In this document: piece after piece, positions 9,821 to 17,529 of the stretch
Numbering within the stretch: the first letter of the stretch is position 1
Layout: each line of letters begins with the position of its first letter
Origin: Flavobacteriales bacterium
GTDB taxonomy: Bacteria; Bacteroidota; Bacteroidia; Flavobacteriales_D; Parvicellaceae
Direction: 5' to 3'
DNA length: 35,270 bases
Assembly: GCA_029244805.1 (NCBI GenBank)
Contig: JAQWQH010000162.1
Coordinates: forward strand, 1-35,270
Program-made: the position numbers and the translations under genes
The notes under the pieces: generated by a model
Told to the model about the DNA's origin: nothing
The model's database searches: none
What the model saw: only the letters and a program-made list of their open reading frames with translations

Positions 9821-10363
9821 ATGGGTATCATTGAAACTTTATCGACAAAACACCTTAATGCTTGCATTTCAATATCAAATGACTTATTCGGAATAAATTA
9901 TCACGATAAAGTATATTTTGAAACGACTATTGAACAAAAGCAAGGAATCGTTTTAATAATAGAAACTAAAGTTATTGGATTTCTAACTTTTAAGGTTATT
10001 TCTCCGGAGTGCAGCATCAAAACATATGGTATTGACATAAACGAAAGTGCAGGGCATATTGATGCTATTTGCGTGGCTAGTTCCTTCCAGAGAAAAGGCT
10101 ATGGAAGCCATTTGATACGGAAAGCAATTTCTATTTTGGAAAGAGATTACTCCTCGATTTACACATTAGCTTGGGAATATAAAGGTGTCATCAACCTAGA
10201 AAAAATACTGAATAAATATGAATTTCATAACGTGAACCATTTCGGTTTCAGTTGGAAGAAAGAATGTGAAAACAATGTATTCAACTGTCCAGCTAAAGAA
10301 AATATTTGCATCTGCTCTGGTATTGTCTATAAATTAAATCTCAAAAAAAATAACGATTGTTAA
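9821..10363 (+). CDS. GNAT-family N-acetyltransferase with Cys-rich tail
   Basis: A 180-residue GCN5-related acetyltransferase. The acetyl-CoA pyrophosphate-binding motif is VASSFQRKGYGSHLIRKAI (QRKGYG at 90-95), after the beta-strand HIDAICV. The substrate is unknown. The C-terminus carries a cluster CENNVFNCPAKENICIC (Cys149, 156, 163, 165), resembling the small zinc-ribbon-like tail of some GNATs, although the spacing is imperfect. I chose the ATG at 9821, 5 bases after the MFS stop, instead of the TTG at 9779 in the track, which would overlap the MFS gene. Confidence 0.85.
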   Translation: MGIIETLSTKHLNACISISNDLFGINYHDKVYFETTIEQKQGIVLIIETKVIGFLTFKVISPECSIKTYGIDINESAGHIDAICVASSFQRKGYGSHLIRKAISILERDYSSIYTLAWEYKGVINLEKILNKYEFHNVNHFGFSWKKECENNVFNCPAKENICICSGIVYKLNLKKNNDC

Positions 10364-10395
10364 TTACTTTTATAATGCTACTTCGATAAACGTTT

Positions 10396-10403
10396 TATTT
10401 TTG
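10396..10403 (+). promoter_or_regulatory. Predicted -7 box upstream of the transaldolase gene
   Basis: TATTTTTG is a perfect TAnnTTTG match, ending 29 bases before the ATG at 10433. No exact TTG is seen at the -33 spacing. It likely drives a transaldolase/YciO/amidotransferase transcript. Confidence 0.55.
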
Positions 10404-10432
10404 CACAAAATATTAACGTAACAATCAAACGC

Positions 10433-11089
10433 ATGAAGTTTTTTATCGATACAGCAAATCTAGAGCAAATAAAAGAAGCACAAGACTTAGGAATACTTGA
10501 TGGTGTAACTACCAATCCATCTTTGATGGCAAAGGAAGGTATATCTGGAGAGGAAAACATTATTCAACATTATATTGACATCTGCAATATTGTTGATGGA
10601 GACGTTAGTGCAGAAGTCATCTCGACAGATTTTGAAGGTATGGTTGCTGAAGGTGAAAAACTAGCTAATTTACACGATAATATCGTTGTAAAAGTACCTA
10701 TGATTCCTGAAGGAATTAAGGCCATTAAATATTTCTCAGACAAAGGAATAAGAACAAACTGCACATTAATATTCTCTGCTGGGCAAGCATTATTAGCTGC
10801 TAAAGCTGGAGCAACTTATGTGTCTCCTTTTATTGGTAGATTAGATGATATTTCTACAAGTGGCGTTGATTTGATTGCCCAGATTCGTCTGATATATGAT
10901 AACTATATGTACACGACAGAAATTTTAGCAGCATCCGTAAGACACCCAATGCATATTATTGAATGTGCTGAAATTGGTGCTGACATAATGACCGGTCCAT
11001 TAAGCGCAATTACTGCGTTGGCAAAACACCCATTAACTGATAGTGGGTTGGCAACTTTCTTAGCTGATTATAAAAAAGTAAACGCTTAA
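10433..11089 (+). CDS. tal: Transaldolase / fructose-6-phosphate aldolase family protein (short TalC/FSA type)
   Basis: A 218-residue member of the short transaldolase subfamily ([30 protein letters not shown]). The Schiff-base lysine is Lys87 in VVKVPM. The family contains true transaldolases, which move a dihydroxyacetone unit in the pentose phosphate pathway, and fructose-6-phosphate aldolases. In E. coli FSA a tyrosine (Tyr131) marks aldolase activity, while transaldolases have phenylalanine there; this protein has Phe133 in [11 protein letters not shown], so I favour transaldolase even though databases often label such genes fsa. It has its own promoter and is followed after 35 bases by the YciO-like gene. 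Confidence 0.92.
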   Translation: MKFFIDTANLEQIKEAQDLGILDGVTTNPSLMAKEGISGEENIIQHYIDICNIVDGDVSAEVISTDFEGMVAEGEKLANLHDNIVVKVPMIPEGIKAIKYFSDKGIRTNCTLIFSAGQALLAAKAGATYVSPFIGRLDDISTSGVDLIAQIRLIYDNYMYTTEILAASVRHPMHIIECAEIGADIMTGPLSAITALAKHPLTDSGLATFLADYKKVNA

Positions 11090-11124
11090 GAAGCATTAGC
11101 TCGTAAGAGTTTCAAATACAAGCA

Positions 11125-11742
11125 ATGATTATAGAATTGTTTAATAACAATCCTGACCAACGCAAAGTTTCTAAAATAGTAGAAGTATTGGAAAAAGGAG
11201 GTATTGTTGTTTTCCCTACGGATACAGTTTACAGCTTCGGATGCAGTCTTAAGAATAAAAAAGGTCTTGAAAAACTGGCAAGACTGAAAGGTGAGAAGCT
11301 TTCGAAAGCAAATTTCTCCTTGATTTGCTATGACCTGAGCAATATTTCAGATTATACCAAACCAATGGAACGAAAAGTATTCAAAGCTATAAACAAGGCA
11401 TTACCTGGTCCTTACACCTTTATTTTAAATGCTAGTAATGAAGTTCCAAAATTATTTGGAAATAAAAAGAAAGAGATTGGAATTAGAATTCCTAATAACA
11501 ATATTACCAGACAAATTGTATTGAAACTAGGCAATCCTTTAGCTGTTGCCTCTGTGCATGATGAGGATGAAATTGTGGATTATACTACCGATCCTGCAGC
11601 AATATTTGAAAAACATGAAAATGATGTAGACATTGTTATTGCTGCTGGATATGGAAATAATGTTCCGTCTACAATATTGGATTGTACTTCCGGTGATATT
11701 GAAATTATTCGTGAAGGAGTTGGTGATATTGATTTTATATAA
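11125..11742 (+). CDS. YciO/Sua5/YrdC-family protein
   Basis: A 205-residue protein with the YrdC fold (GGIVVFPTDTVYSFGCSL, LPGPYTFILNAS, EIGIRIPNNN, EIIREGVGDIDFI). The family includes threonylcarbamoyl-AMP synthases (TsaC, Sua5), which supply t6A37 in tRNA. This one resembles E. coli YciO more than TsaC: the segment where TsaC has KRP reads RLKGEKLSKANFSLICYDLS, close to the YciO style. Whether YciO proteins serve t6A synthesis is debated, so I leave the activity open. It sits between the transaldolase and a GATase gene that starts 11 bases downstream. Confidence 0.85.
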   Translation: MIIELFNNNPDQRKVSKIVEVLEKGGIVVFPTDTVYSFGCSLKNKKGLEKLARLKGEKLSKANFSLICYDLSNISDYTKPMERKVFKAINKALPGPYTFILNASNEVPKLFGNKKKEIGIRIPNNNITRQIVLKLGNPLAVASVHDEDEIVDYTTDPAAIFEKHENDVDIVIAAGYGNNVPSTILDCTSGDIEIIREGVGDIDFI

Positions 11743-11753
11743 ATAGATACAAA

Positions 11754-12320
11754 GTGAGATCATCCATCCTAATAATTGACTGCGGTAGCAGCAAAGTTAT
11801 TGATATCGAGCAGCAGCTAGAAGCAATCAACATCACCTTTAAAACCAAAAAATGGAATAGTTTAATCTCCGGAGAATTTGATGATTTCGGTGGAATCATA
11901 ATTAGTGGAGCCCCTATTCTCTTGACTGAAACAAATCCAAAACCTTACATAAAGGCACTAAATTTCCTGAAAACCTATAAAAACCCGGTGCTAGGTATTT
12001 GCTTCGGACACCAACTTTTGGGCCTTCTCCATGGAGGTCAAATATCTCTTTGTAATGAAGATCGAAACTGGCAAGAAATAATAATAGAGGAATCTTCTAC
12101 ACTTTTCAACTATATAAGAAAGCCCTATAGAATGGTTGAAGATCATACTGAAGAAGTAACCCTCCCCAAAGACTTCAAACTTTTAGCAACGTCCAAAGTT
12201 TGTAAGAATGAAGCTATGCAACATAAGATAAAGCCACTGTTTGGTGTTCAGTTTCACCCAGAGATAAGTGAAAGAGCCGGATTGCAATTGTTGAAAAACT
12301 TCTGTAAAACTTGTTTCTAA
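11754..12320 (+). CDS. Stand-alone class I glutamine amidotransferase
   Basis: A 188-residue triad amidotransferase releasing ammonia from glutamine. The nucleophile is Cys83 in GICFGHQLLG, with His168 and Glu170 in GVQFHPE. There is no synthetase domain; the size and layout (SGAPILL oxyanion strand, terminal LQLLKNF) resemble the separate GuaA amidotransferase subunit of archaea, but a full-length guaA is already present at 6-7.5 kb, so this likely serves another acceptor or is a GATase-like protein of unknown role. The start is GTG at 11754; no better in-frame ATG precedes the first beta-strand SILIIDCG. It is probably cotranscribed with the YciO-like gene. Confidence 0.85.
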   Translation: MRSSILIIDCGSSKVIDIEQQLEAINITFKTKKWNSLISGEFDDFGGIIISGAPILLTETNPKPYIKALNFLKTYKNPVLGICFGHQLLGLLHGGQISLCNEDRNWQEIIIEESSTLFNYIRKPYRMVEDHTEEVTLPKDFKLLATSKVCKNEAMQHKIKPLFGVQFHPEISERAGLQLLKNFCKTCF

Positions 12321-12373
12321 CTACTCAATATACCTTCTTTATTTATAGCATCTTAGCGCCAAGCTTAAAGTAA

Positions 12374-13957
12374 ATGGTTCTAAATTACATATGGATTGCG
12401 TTTTTCTTGGTTGCTTTTATAGTGGCAATCGTTAAAACTTTTATGGGAGACATGAATGTATTTGCAGCCATGGTGCAGAGTACATTTGACATGGCTGAAG
12501 TTTCATTTGAAATCTCGATTGGACTAACAGGTGTTTTATGTCTTTGGTTAGGAATTATGAAGATTGGAGAAAACGGTGGTTCTGTGCAGGCCTTATCAAG
12601 GCTTGTGGGTCCTTTTTTCAGTAAACTATTCCCTGATGTTCCAGCAGACCATCCAGCAAGAGGATCCATGCTTATGAACTTTTCTGCGAATATGCTAGGA
12701 TTAGATAATGCGGCTACACCAATGGGCCTGAAAGCAATGAATGAATTGCAAGAGTTAAACCCAGATAAAAATACAGCTTCAAATGCGCAAATAATGTTTT
12801 TGGTTTTGAATACCTCAGGCCTTACGCTAATTCCTATAACAGTAATGAATTATAGGAGTCAATATGGAGCTGAGGATCCTTCTGATGTTTTTTTACCAAT
12901 ATTAATTGCGACTTTTTTCGCCTCTCTCGTTGGACTAATAACAGTTGCTATTTACCAAAAAATAAATTTATTTAATAAAGTAATTCTTGCTTATCTAGGA
13001 GGATTAACAGCATTTATTATTGGTGCTATATTTTATTTCAAATCACTATCTCCACAAGACTTACAAGCCCAATCAAGCCTAATAAGTAGTGTTGTTTTAT
13101 ATGGAATTATATGTCTCTTTATTATAATGGCACTGAGAAAAAAAGTGAATGTTTACGACTCTTTTATTGAAGGTGCGAAAGACGGTTTTGGTGTTGCAAT
13201 AAAAATAATCCCATACCTAGTTGCTATTATAGTATCCATTGGTGTTTTTAGAGCTTCTGGTTCAATGGACATACTCATTTCAGGTATTGGATGGTTTTTC
13301 TCTTTCATATTTAGCGACATTGCTTTTGTAGATGGTTTACCCACAGCTTTAATGAAACCGTTAAGTGGATCAGGTGCAAGAGGACTTATGTTGGAATCAT
13401 TTAGCCACCACGGAGTAGACAGTTTTGTAGGTAAACTTACTTCAACACTCCAAGGAGCAACAGATACCACTTTTTATATAATCGCTGTCTATTTTGGATC
13501 AGTAGGAATTCGTAATACCAGATATGCTATCAAAGCCGGACTTTTGGCAGATTTTGCAGGAATTGTAGCAGGAATTATTGTGGCATATATGTTTTTTGGG
13601 AGTACAATAGCCGGATTAACAAATAAACAAACCTTGGAAGAATTTACCAGTTATATGTCTAATGGAGACATCGAGCACGCAAGTGAATACCTAGATGATA
13701 ACATCATTATATTCAATAATTCGTTTGATACAATTTGTAATGACAAAAATGGGGCATTGGCTGATTTTTTCATACCTACTTCAACAACAGCTACTTTAAT
13801 AAAAGAACTTGATGAAGATGATAAACCTTTATTAATTAAGACGAATAAGGAAATCGGCTCTGAAATTGAATATAGAAATTATAAGGCAAAGGTTAAAAAT
13901 GGAAAAATAACCTCCATTGAGGTTCTTACATTTTTTGAGAATCATTCAACTTATTAA
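12374..13957 (+). CDS. Gate-domain (SpmA-SpmB-like fusion) membrane protein with soluble C-terminal domain
   Basis: A 527-residue membrane protein. The N-terminal half matches SpmA/nucleoside-recognition Gate domains (LWLGIMKIGENGGS, MNFSANMLGLDNAATPMGLKAM); the second half matches SpmB (ALMKPLSGSGARGLMLESF, STLQGATDTTFYIIAVYFGSVGI). Such fusions occur in non-sporulating Bacteroidota, where the transported substrate is unknown. About 110 extra residues follow the last helix (from about 415, TNKQTLEEFTSYMSNGDIEHASEYLDDNIIIFNN); the pattern looks NTF2/SnoaL-like, which is a weak inference. The gene's last 32 bases overlap the 3' end of coaE on the other strand. Confidence 0.85.
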   Translation: MVLNYIWIAFFLVAFIVAIVKTFMGDMNVFAAMVQSTFDMAEVSFEISIGLTGVLCLWLGIMKIGENGGSVQALSRLVGPFFSKLFPDVPADHPARGSMLMNFSANMLGLDNAATPMGLKAMNELQELNPDKNTASNAQIMFLVLNTSGLTLIPITVMNYRSQYGAEDPSDVFLPILIATFFASLVGLITVAIYQKINLFNKVILAYLGGLTAFIIGAIFYFKSLSPQDLQAQSSLISSVVLYGIICLFIIMALRKKVNVYDSFIEGAKDGFGVAIKIIPYLVAIIVSIGVFRASGSMDILISGIGWFFSFIFSDIAFVDGLPTALMKPLSGSGARGLMLESFSHHGVDSFVGKLTSTLQGATDTTFYIIAVYFGSVGIRNTRYAIKAGLLADFAGIVAGIIVAYMFFGSTIAGLTNKQTLEEFTSYMSNGDIEHASEYLDDNIIIFNNSFDTICNDKNGALADFFIPTSTTATLIKELDEDDKPLLIKTNKEIGSEIEYRNYKAKVKNGKITSIEVLTFFENHSTY

Positions 13958-14516
13958 AAACCTCTTTCACCTGAGAAATTAGCATTTGTATTCCATCATT
14001 ATCAATAATGAAATCAGCATATTGTAGCCTTTCAGAATCTGTCATTTGATTATTTATTCTATCCCTGACTTCACTCGCCTTCACTCCATCTCGTTCCATT
14101 ACACGTTCCATTCGGACATTTTCTGAGGCCGTGACTACGATTATTTTATCCAATCCTTTGTAAGCTCCAGATTCAATTAATATTGCCGCTTCTTTTAAAA
14201 CGAAAGGAGCTGATTGATTCTTACACCATAATGCAAAATCATTTCCTACCACAGGGTGAACTATGCTATTCAACTTTTGTAGTTTTGACTTATCCGAAAA
14301 AACTTGTTCAGATAGATATAATCTATTCAAGCCTTCACTTCTATAAGATTCTTCTCCGAAGTATTGGATAATAGCAACTCTTAATGAAGAGTCATTCTCC
14401 ATTAGGTATTTTGCCCTTTTATCAGAATTGTAAACAGGGATCCCTAAAGAATGAAACACTTCCGATACGGTAGTTTTTCCGCTACCAATCCCCCCCGTAA
14501 GACCTACCTTTAGCAT
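13926..14516 (-). CDS. coaE: Dephospho-CoA kinase
   Basis: Phosphorylates the ribose 3'-hydroxyl of dephospho-CoA, the last step of CoA synthesis. It has the P-loop GLTGGIGSGKTTV, the CoaE motif IPVYNSDKRAKYLM, and IVVTASENVRMERVMERDG in the lid region. I use the ATG at 14516 (MLKVGLTGG) instead of the TTG at 14528 in the track, giving 196 residues, normal for the family. It is the last gene of the leucine dehydrogenase-nusB-DUF1573-yajC-coaE operon, 29 bases after yajC, and its 3' end overlaps the convergent Gate permease by 32 bases. Confidence 0.95.
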   Translation of the reverse strand: MLKVGLTGGIGSGKTTVSEVFHSLGIPVYNSDKRAKYLMENDSSLRVAIIQYFGEESYRSEGLNRLYLSEQVFSDKSKLQKLNSIVHPVVGNDFALWCKNQSAPFVLKEAAILIESGAYKGLDKIIVVTASENVRMERVMERDGVKASEVRDRINNQMTDSERLQYADFIIDNDGIQMLISQVKEVFNKLNDSQKM

Positions 14517-14545
14517 AACTAATGTCAACTAAAAAATGAAGAGAT

Positions 14546-14875
14546 TTAAGTTGCTTGCTTAACAGATTCTTCCGTCATTTGCATAGAAGCATCCATTGAA
14601 ACAGCACTTTTCTCCATCTCAATCTTCATACCTCCTTCAACAACAATTACTACTGTCGTATCTTTTAAACTATCTACTTTTCCGTGAATCCCTCCAATTG
14701 TTACTATTTTATCCCCTTTTTGGATGTTTTCTCTGTAAGCCTGAGCTTCTTTCCTTTTTTTATTTTGCGGCCTAAGCATAAACCAATACATAACGAAAAT
14801 AACTGCACCCATCATTAGGTAAAAACTCATAGGGTTAGCTTGCCCCGCAGAATCAAGAATTGTAATATTATTCAT
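14546..14875 (-). CDS. yajC: Preprotein translocase accessory subunit YajC
   Basis: A 109-residue single-pass inner-membrane protein associated with SecDF in the Sec machinery. One N-terminal helix (about 17-34, SFYLMMGAVIFVMYWFML) is followed by the family hallmark RPQNKKRKEAQ and the cytosolic domain IQKGDKIVTIGGIHGKV. Length and layout are typical. It lies in an operon, 16 bases after the DUF1573 gene. Confidence 0.95.
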   Translation of the reverse strand: MNNITILDSAGQANPMSFYLMMGAVIFVMYWFMLRPQNKKRKEAQAYRENIQKGDKIVTIGGIHGKVDSLKDTTVVIVVEGGMKIEMEKSAVSMDASMQMTEESVKQAT

Positions 14876-14891
14876 TTTTTTTATTTTTAAT

Positions 14892-15311
14892 TTATTCGGG
14901 GCCTATTGCCTTTCCTATTAAGTAAACTTTTGTAATTGAGGGTCTTGTATTCGCTATTATCGAAACGTATTTTTTCTGACTTCCTGGATATTTAGCAGTA
15001 AAAACGACTGGAATTGCTGCCGACTCTCCTGGCAATATAGCCTCTTTTGGCCAATCCTTAAGTACAGTGCAACCACACGCAGCTTTAACGGACTGAATAA
15101 TTAATGGAGACTCGCCTGTATTTTTGAATTTGAATGAAAATTCGACAGAACTTCCCAATGATATTTCTCCAAAATCATACTCCGGATCTTCAAATTCAAT
15201 AGTAGTAGGATTCTCTAACATAGCAGATGTTATTTCCCTATCTTTATTCTTATCGGTAATCTGACAACCTGCAATACTTAGTGATATAAAAATTATTATG
15301 AATCCTCTCAT
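14892..15311 (-). CDS. DUF1573 lipoprotein
   Basis: A 139-residue protein with a lipoprotein signal (MRGFIIIFISLSIAGC, lipobox SIAGC, acylated Cys16). The body is DUF1573, an Ig-like ASPM/SPD-2/Hydin-type fold (FEDPEYDFGEISLGSSVEFSFKFKNTGESPLIIQSVKAACGCTV) with the conserved CGC. The function is unknown; it is likely held in the periplasmic face of a membrane. It is located 8 bases after nusB, an arrangement often seen in Bacteroidota. Confidence 0.9.
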   Translation of the reverse strand: MRGFIIIFISLSIAGCQITDKNKDREITSAMLENPTTIEFEDPEYDFGEISLGSSVEFSFKFKNTGESPLIIQSVKAACGCTVLKDWPKEAILPGESAAIPVVFTAKYPGSQKKYVSIIANTRPSITKVYLIGKAIGPE

Positions 15312-15319
15312 TTTTGTTA

Positions 15320-16267
15320 TTATTCCATTAAACCTCTTCCAACCTTCTTAATTGCCCCATCGTTTTTTAGCTCAATAAACACTTTATCCAGCACTCCATT
15401 AATAAAGCCATTACTTTTCGGCGTACTGTAAAATTTAGAAATTTCTATGTATTCGTTTAATGTCACTTTTAGAGGAATAGAAGAAAACTCTTTTGCTTCT
15501 GTAATGGCTAAATTCATTAATAAAATATCCATTTTAGCCAAACGATCTGAATCCCAATTTTTTGTGTAGGAATTAATCATTTTCAAATTTTCACTCTCTA
15601 ATTTTATTGATTTATGAAACAACTGAATGATGTAGTCTTTTTCATCATCTTTATACAAATCTGATATTGAGTGAAACTCGTCCGTATCTTCCTCAAATGA
15701 CTTTAGTGTTTTGAGCACCATTGAACAAATATGATCCATATCATCTTGCCAGTAAATACTTCTATCTTCAAAGAAATTATGCAGCAATTCGAAGTTGCAA
15801 ATTTCTTTTTTAAATAACTGAACAATGAAATTTTTATCCGATTTATAATCAGAAGACTCTTTCTGCATATAATCTAGAAATATATCCGTCTCACTTAAAT
15901 AAATGAACATTTTCTTAAGCATATCCTGCTCTATATCTCCTATCCAATTGGCGGATGCTTTCTCAGATGCTTTTTTCAAAGAACTATTTACACTAAGTTG
16001 TGCTATTAACTTATTGTCAACAAATCGCATGTTTGGATTTAAATTTTCTTTTGTTGGGATTCTTTTTCTTTTGGCCTCTTCTATTCGAAGATTGGCAAAA
16101 TTTGAAAGATCATCGAATATTAATAAAAAGTAGATATACATATCATACATCTTACTAACACTGTGCAATAATTCTTTTTCCCCAGCAACTGAATTTTCAT
16201 TTTTCGATAATGAAAATGCATACAACGCTTGTAGTACTTTAATTCTTAAATGTCTTCTGTTTAACAT
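15320..16267 (-). CDS. nusB: Transcription antitermination factor NusB (long Bacteroidota form)
   Basis: NusB binds boxA RNA with NusE (S10) to promote antitermination in rRNA operons. The N-terminus MLNRRHLRIKVLQALYAFSLSKN carries the RNA-binding Arg-rich start, and the C-terminus DILLMNLAITEAKEFSSIPLKVTLNEYIEISKFYSTPKSNGFINGVLDKV is the classical NusB helix bundle. At 315 residues it is over twice the E. coli length (139); the extra middle helical section is characteristic of Bacteroidota NusB. The start codon overlaps the stop of the upstream dehydrogenase as TAATG, pointing to translational coupling. Confidence 0.93.
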   Translation of the reverse strand: MLNRRHLRIKVLQALYAFSLSKNENSVAGEKELLHSVSKMYDMYIYFLLIFDDLSNFANLRIEEAKRKRIPTKENLNPNMRFVDNKLIAQLSVNSSLKKASEKASANWIGDIEQDMLKKMFIYLSETDIFLDYMQKESSDYKSDKNFIVQLFKKEICNFELLHNFFEDRSIYWQDDMDHICSMVLKTLKSFEEDTDEFHSISDLYKDDEKDYIIQLFHKSIKLESENLKMINSYTKNWDSDRLAKMDILLMNLAITEAKEFSSIPLKVTLNEYIEISKFYSTPKSNGFINGVLDKVFIELKNDGAIKKVGRGLME

Positions 16268-17355
16268 TATTTCTTATCCTTTTTCAAGCTTGCTATTCTC
16301 TCTTCCGCCATTTTATTAGCCGCCAAATATGATGGTATTCCTTCTTCCCTTGACTTTGTAATAATCGCCAACGTTGTATTGTAAATATTTTCAGCCATTG
16401 ACATTACTTTGTCATTATCTATATTATACACTTCACCTGCGCAATTCATTACCCCACCGGCATTAATTAAATAATCAGGCGCGTAAATTATTCCCTTTTC
16501 AATAACCATCTCTCCATGAACGAGTTCATTTGCCAATTGATTATTGGCAGCTCCAGCTATAATTGAACATTTCAACCTTCGCAAAGTATCATCATTTACA
16601 GTTGCGCCTAAAGCACAAGGAGCATAAATATCCATGTCTATGTCATAAATAGCATCCAACCCAACTACACTAGCGCCATATTCTTTTGATACTCTATTTA
16701 ATGTTTCATCATGAATATCTGATATAAATATCTCAGCACCTTCTTTCTGTAAATATCCTACTAAATATTCTCCTACATGACCTACTCCCTGAACAGCAAC
16801 TTTCCTTCCTGCTAAAGAGTCAGATCCAAATTGAACTTTAGCACTAGCTTTCATACCCATGTATACTCCATATGCAGTAACTGGAGATGGATCCCCACTC
16901 TTTCCTGGCAAACCAGCAACATGCTTTGTTTCCATCGAGACCCAAGACATATCTTGCGGAGAAATACCAACATCTTCTGCAGTAATATATTTTCCACCAA
17001 GTGAATCAACAAATTGACCAAATCTTCTCATTAAAGCCTCGGATTTGTCTTTTCGCGAATCACCAATTATTACTGCTTTTCCACCTCCTAAATCAAGACC
17101 AGATATTGCATTTTTATAAGTCATACCCCTAGAGAGTCGAAGAACATCTTCAATAGCTTCATCATCAGAAGCGTAATTCCACATTCTTGTACCTCCTAGA
17201 GAGGGACCACATACAGTATTATGAACAGCAATTATTGCTTTTAATCCAACTTCCTTGTCCTGACAAAATAATACTTGTTCATGCCCCATGCTGCCCATTT
17301 GTGACAATACACCGGAACTCGCTGGCATCACACCTGAAATATCTTTCACTTCCAT
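16267..17355 (-). CDS. Leucine/branched-chain amino-acid dehydrogenase (Glu/Leu/Phe/Val family)
   Basis: NAD-dependent oxidative deamination of an aliphatic amino acid, most likely leucine or valine, to the 2-oxo acid and ammonia. The substrate domain has GPSLGGTRMWNY, catalytic-site lysines in MTYKNAISGLDLGGGKAV (Lys81, Lys93), and the Rossmann glycine motif GVGHVG with an acidic residue after the second strand (FISDIHD), which favours NAD over NADP. The length of 362 matches leucine dehydrogenase, well short of glutamate dehydrogenase. Substrate choice between Leu, Val and Phe cannot be settled by eye. It is the first gene of the nusB operon; a TATTTTTG box lies 55 bases upstream. Confidence 0.9.
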   Translation of the reverse strand: MEVKDISGVMPASSGVLSQMGSMGHEQVLFCQDKEVGLKAIIAVHNTVCGPSLGGTRMWNYASDDEAIEDVLRLSRGMTYKNAISGLDLGGGKAVIIGDSRKDKSEALMRRFGQFVDSLGGKYITAEDVGISPQDMSWVSMETKHVAGLPGKSGDPSPVTAYGVYMGMKASAKVQFGSDSLAGRKVAVQGVGHVGEYLVGYLQKEGAEIFISDIHDETLNRVSKEYGASVVGLDAIYDIDMDIYAPCALGATVNDDTLRRLKCSIIAGAANNQLANELVHGEMVIEKGIIYAPDYLINAGGVMNCAGEVYNIDNDKVMSMAENIYNTTLAIITKSREEGIPSYLAANKMAEERIASLKKDKK

Positions 17356-17410
17356 TTTGCTTATATTACGCTATGAATAATTACTTTTGTTCCTCAAAAT
17401 TTAGGAAAGA

Positions 17411-17418
17411 CAAAAATA
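17411..17418 (-). promoter_or_regulatory. Predicted -7 box for the dehydrogenase-nusB operon
   Basis: The reverse strand reads TATTTTTG, a perfect TAnnTTTG match, 55 bases before the dehydrogenase ATG. The -33 element is not clear. Confidence 0.5.
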
Positions 17419-17529
17419 GCATAAACAAGTGAAAGAAACCATTTGTTTTATTAAAATATTAAGTTACTATTTTTTCATTTTTTGTCTACAAAAAAAAGGG
17501 ATTTAACCATTGAATTAGAGTTGAGTTAA

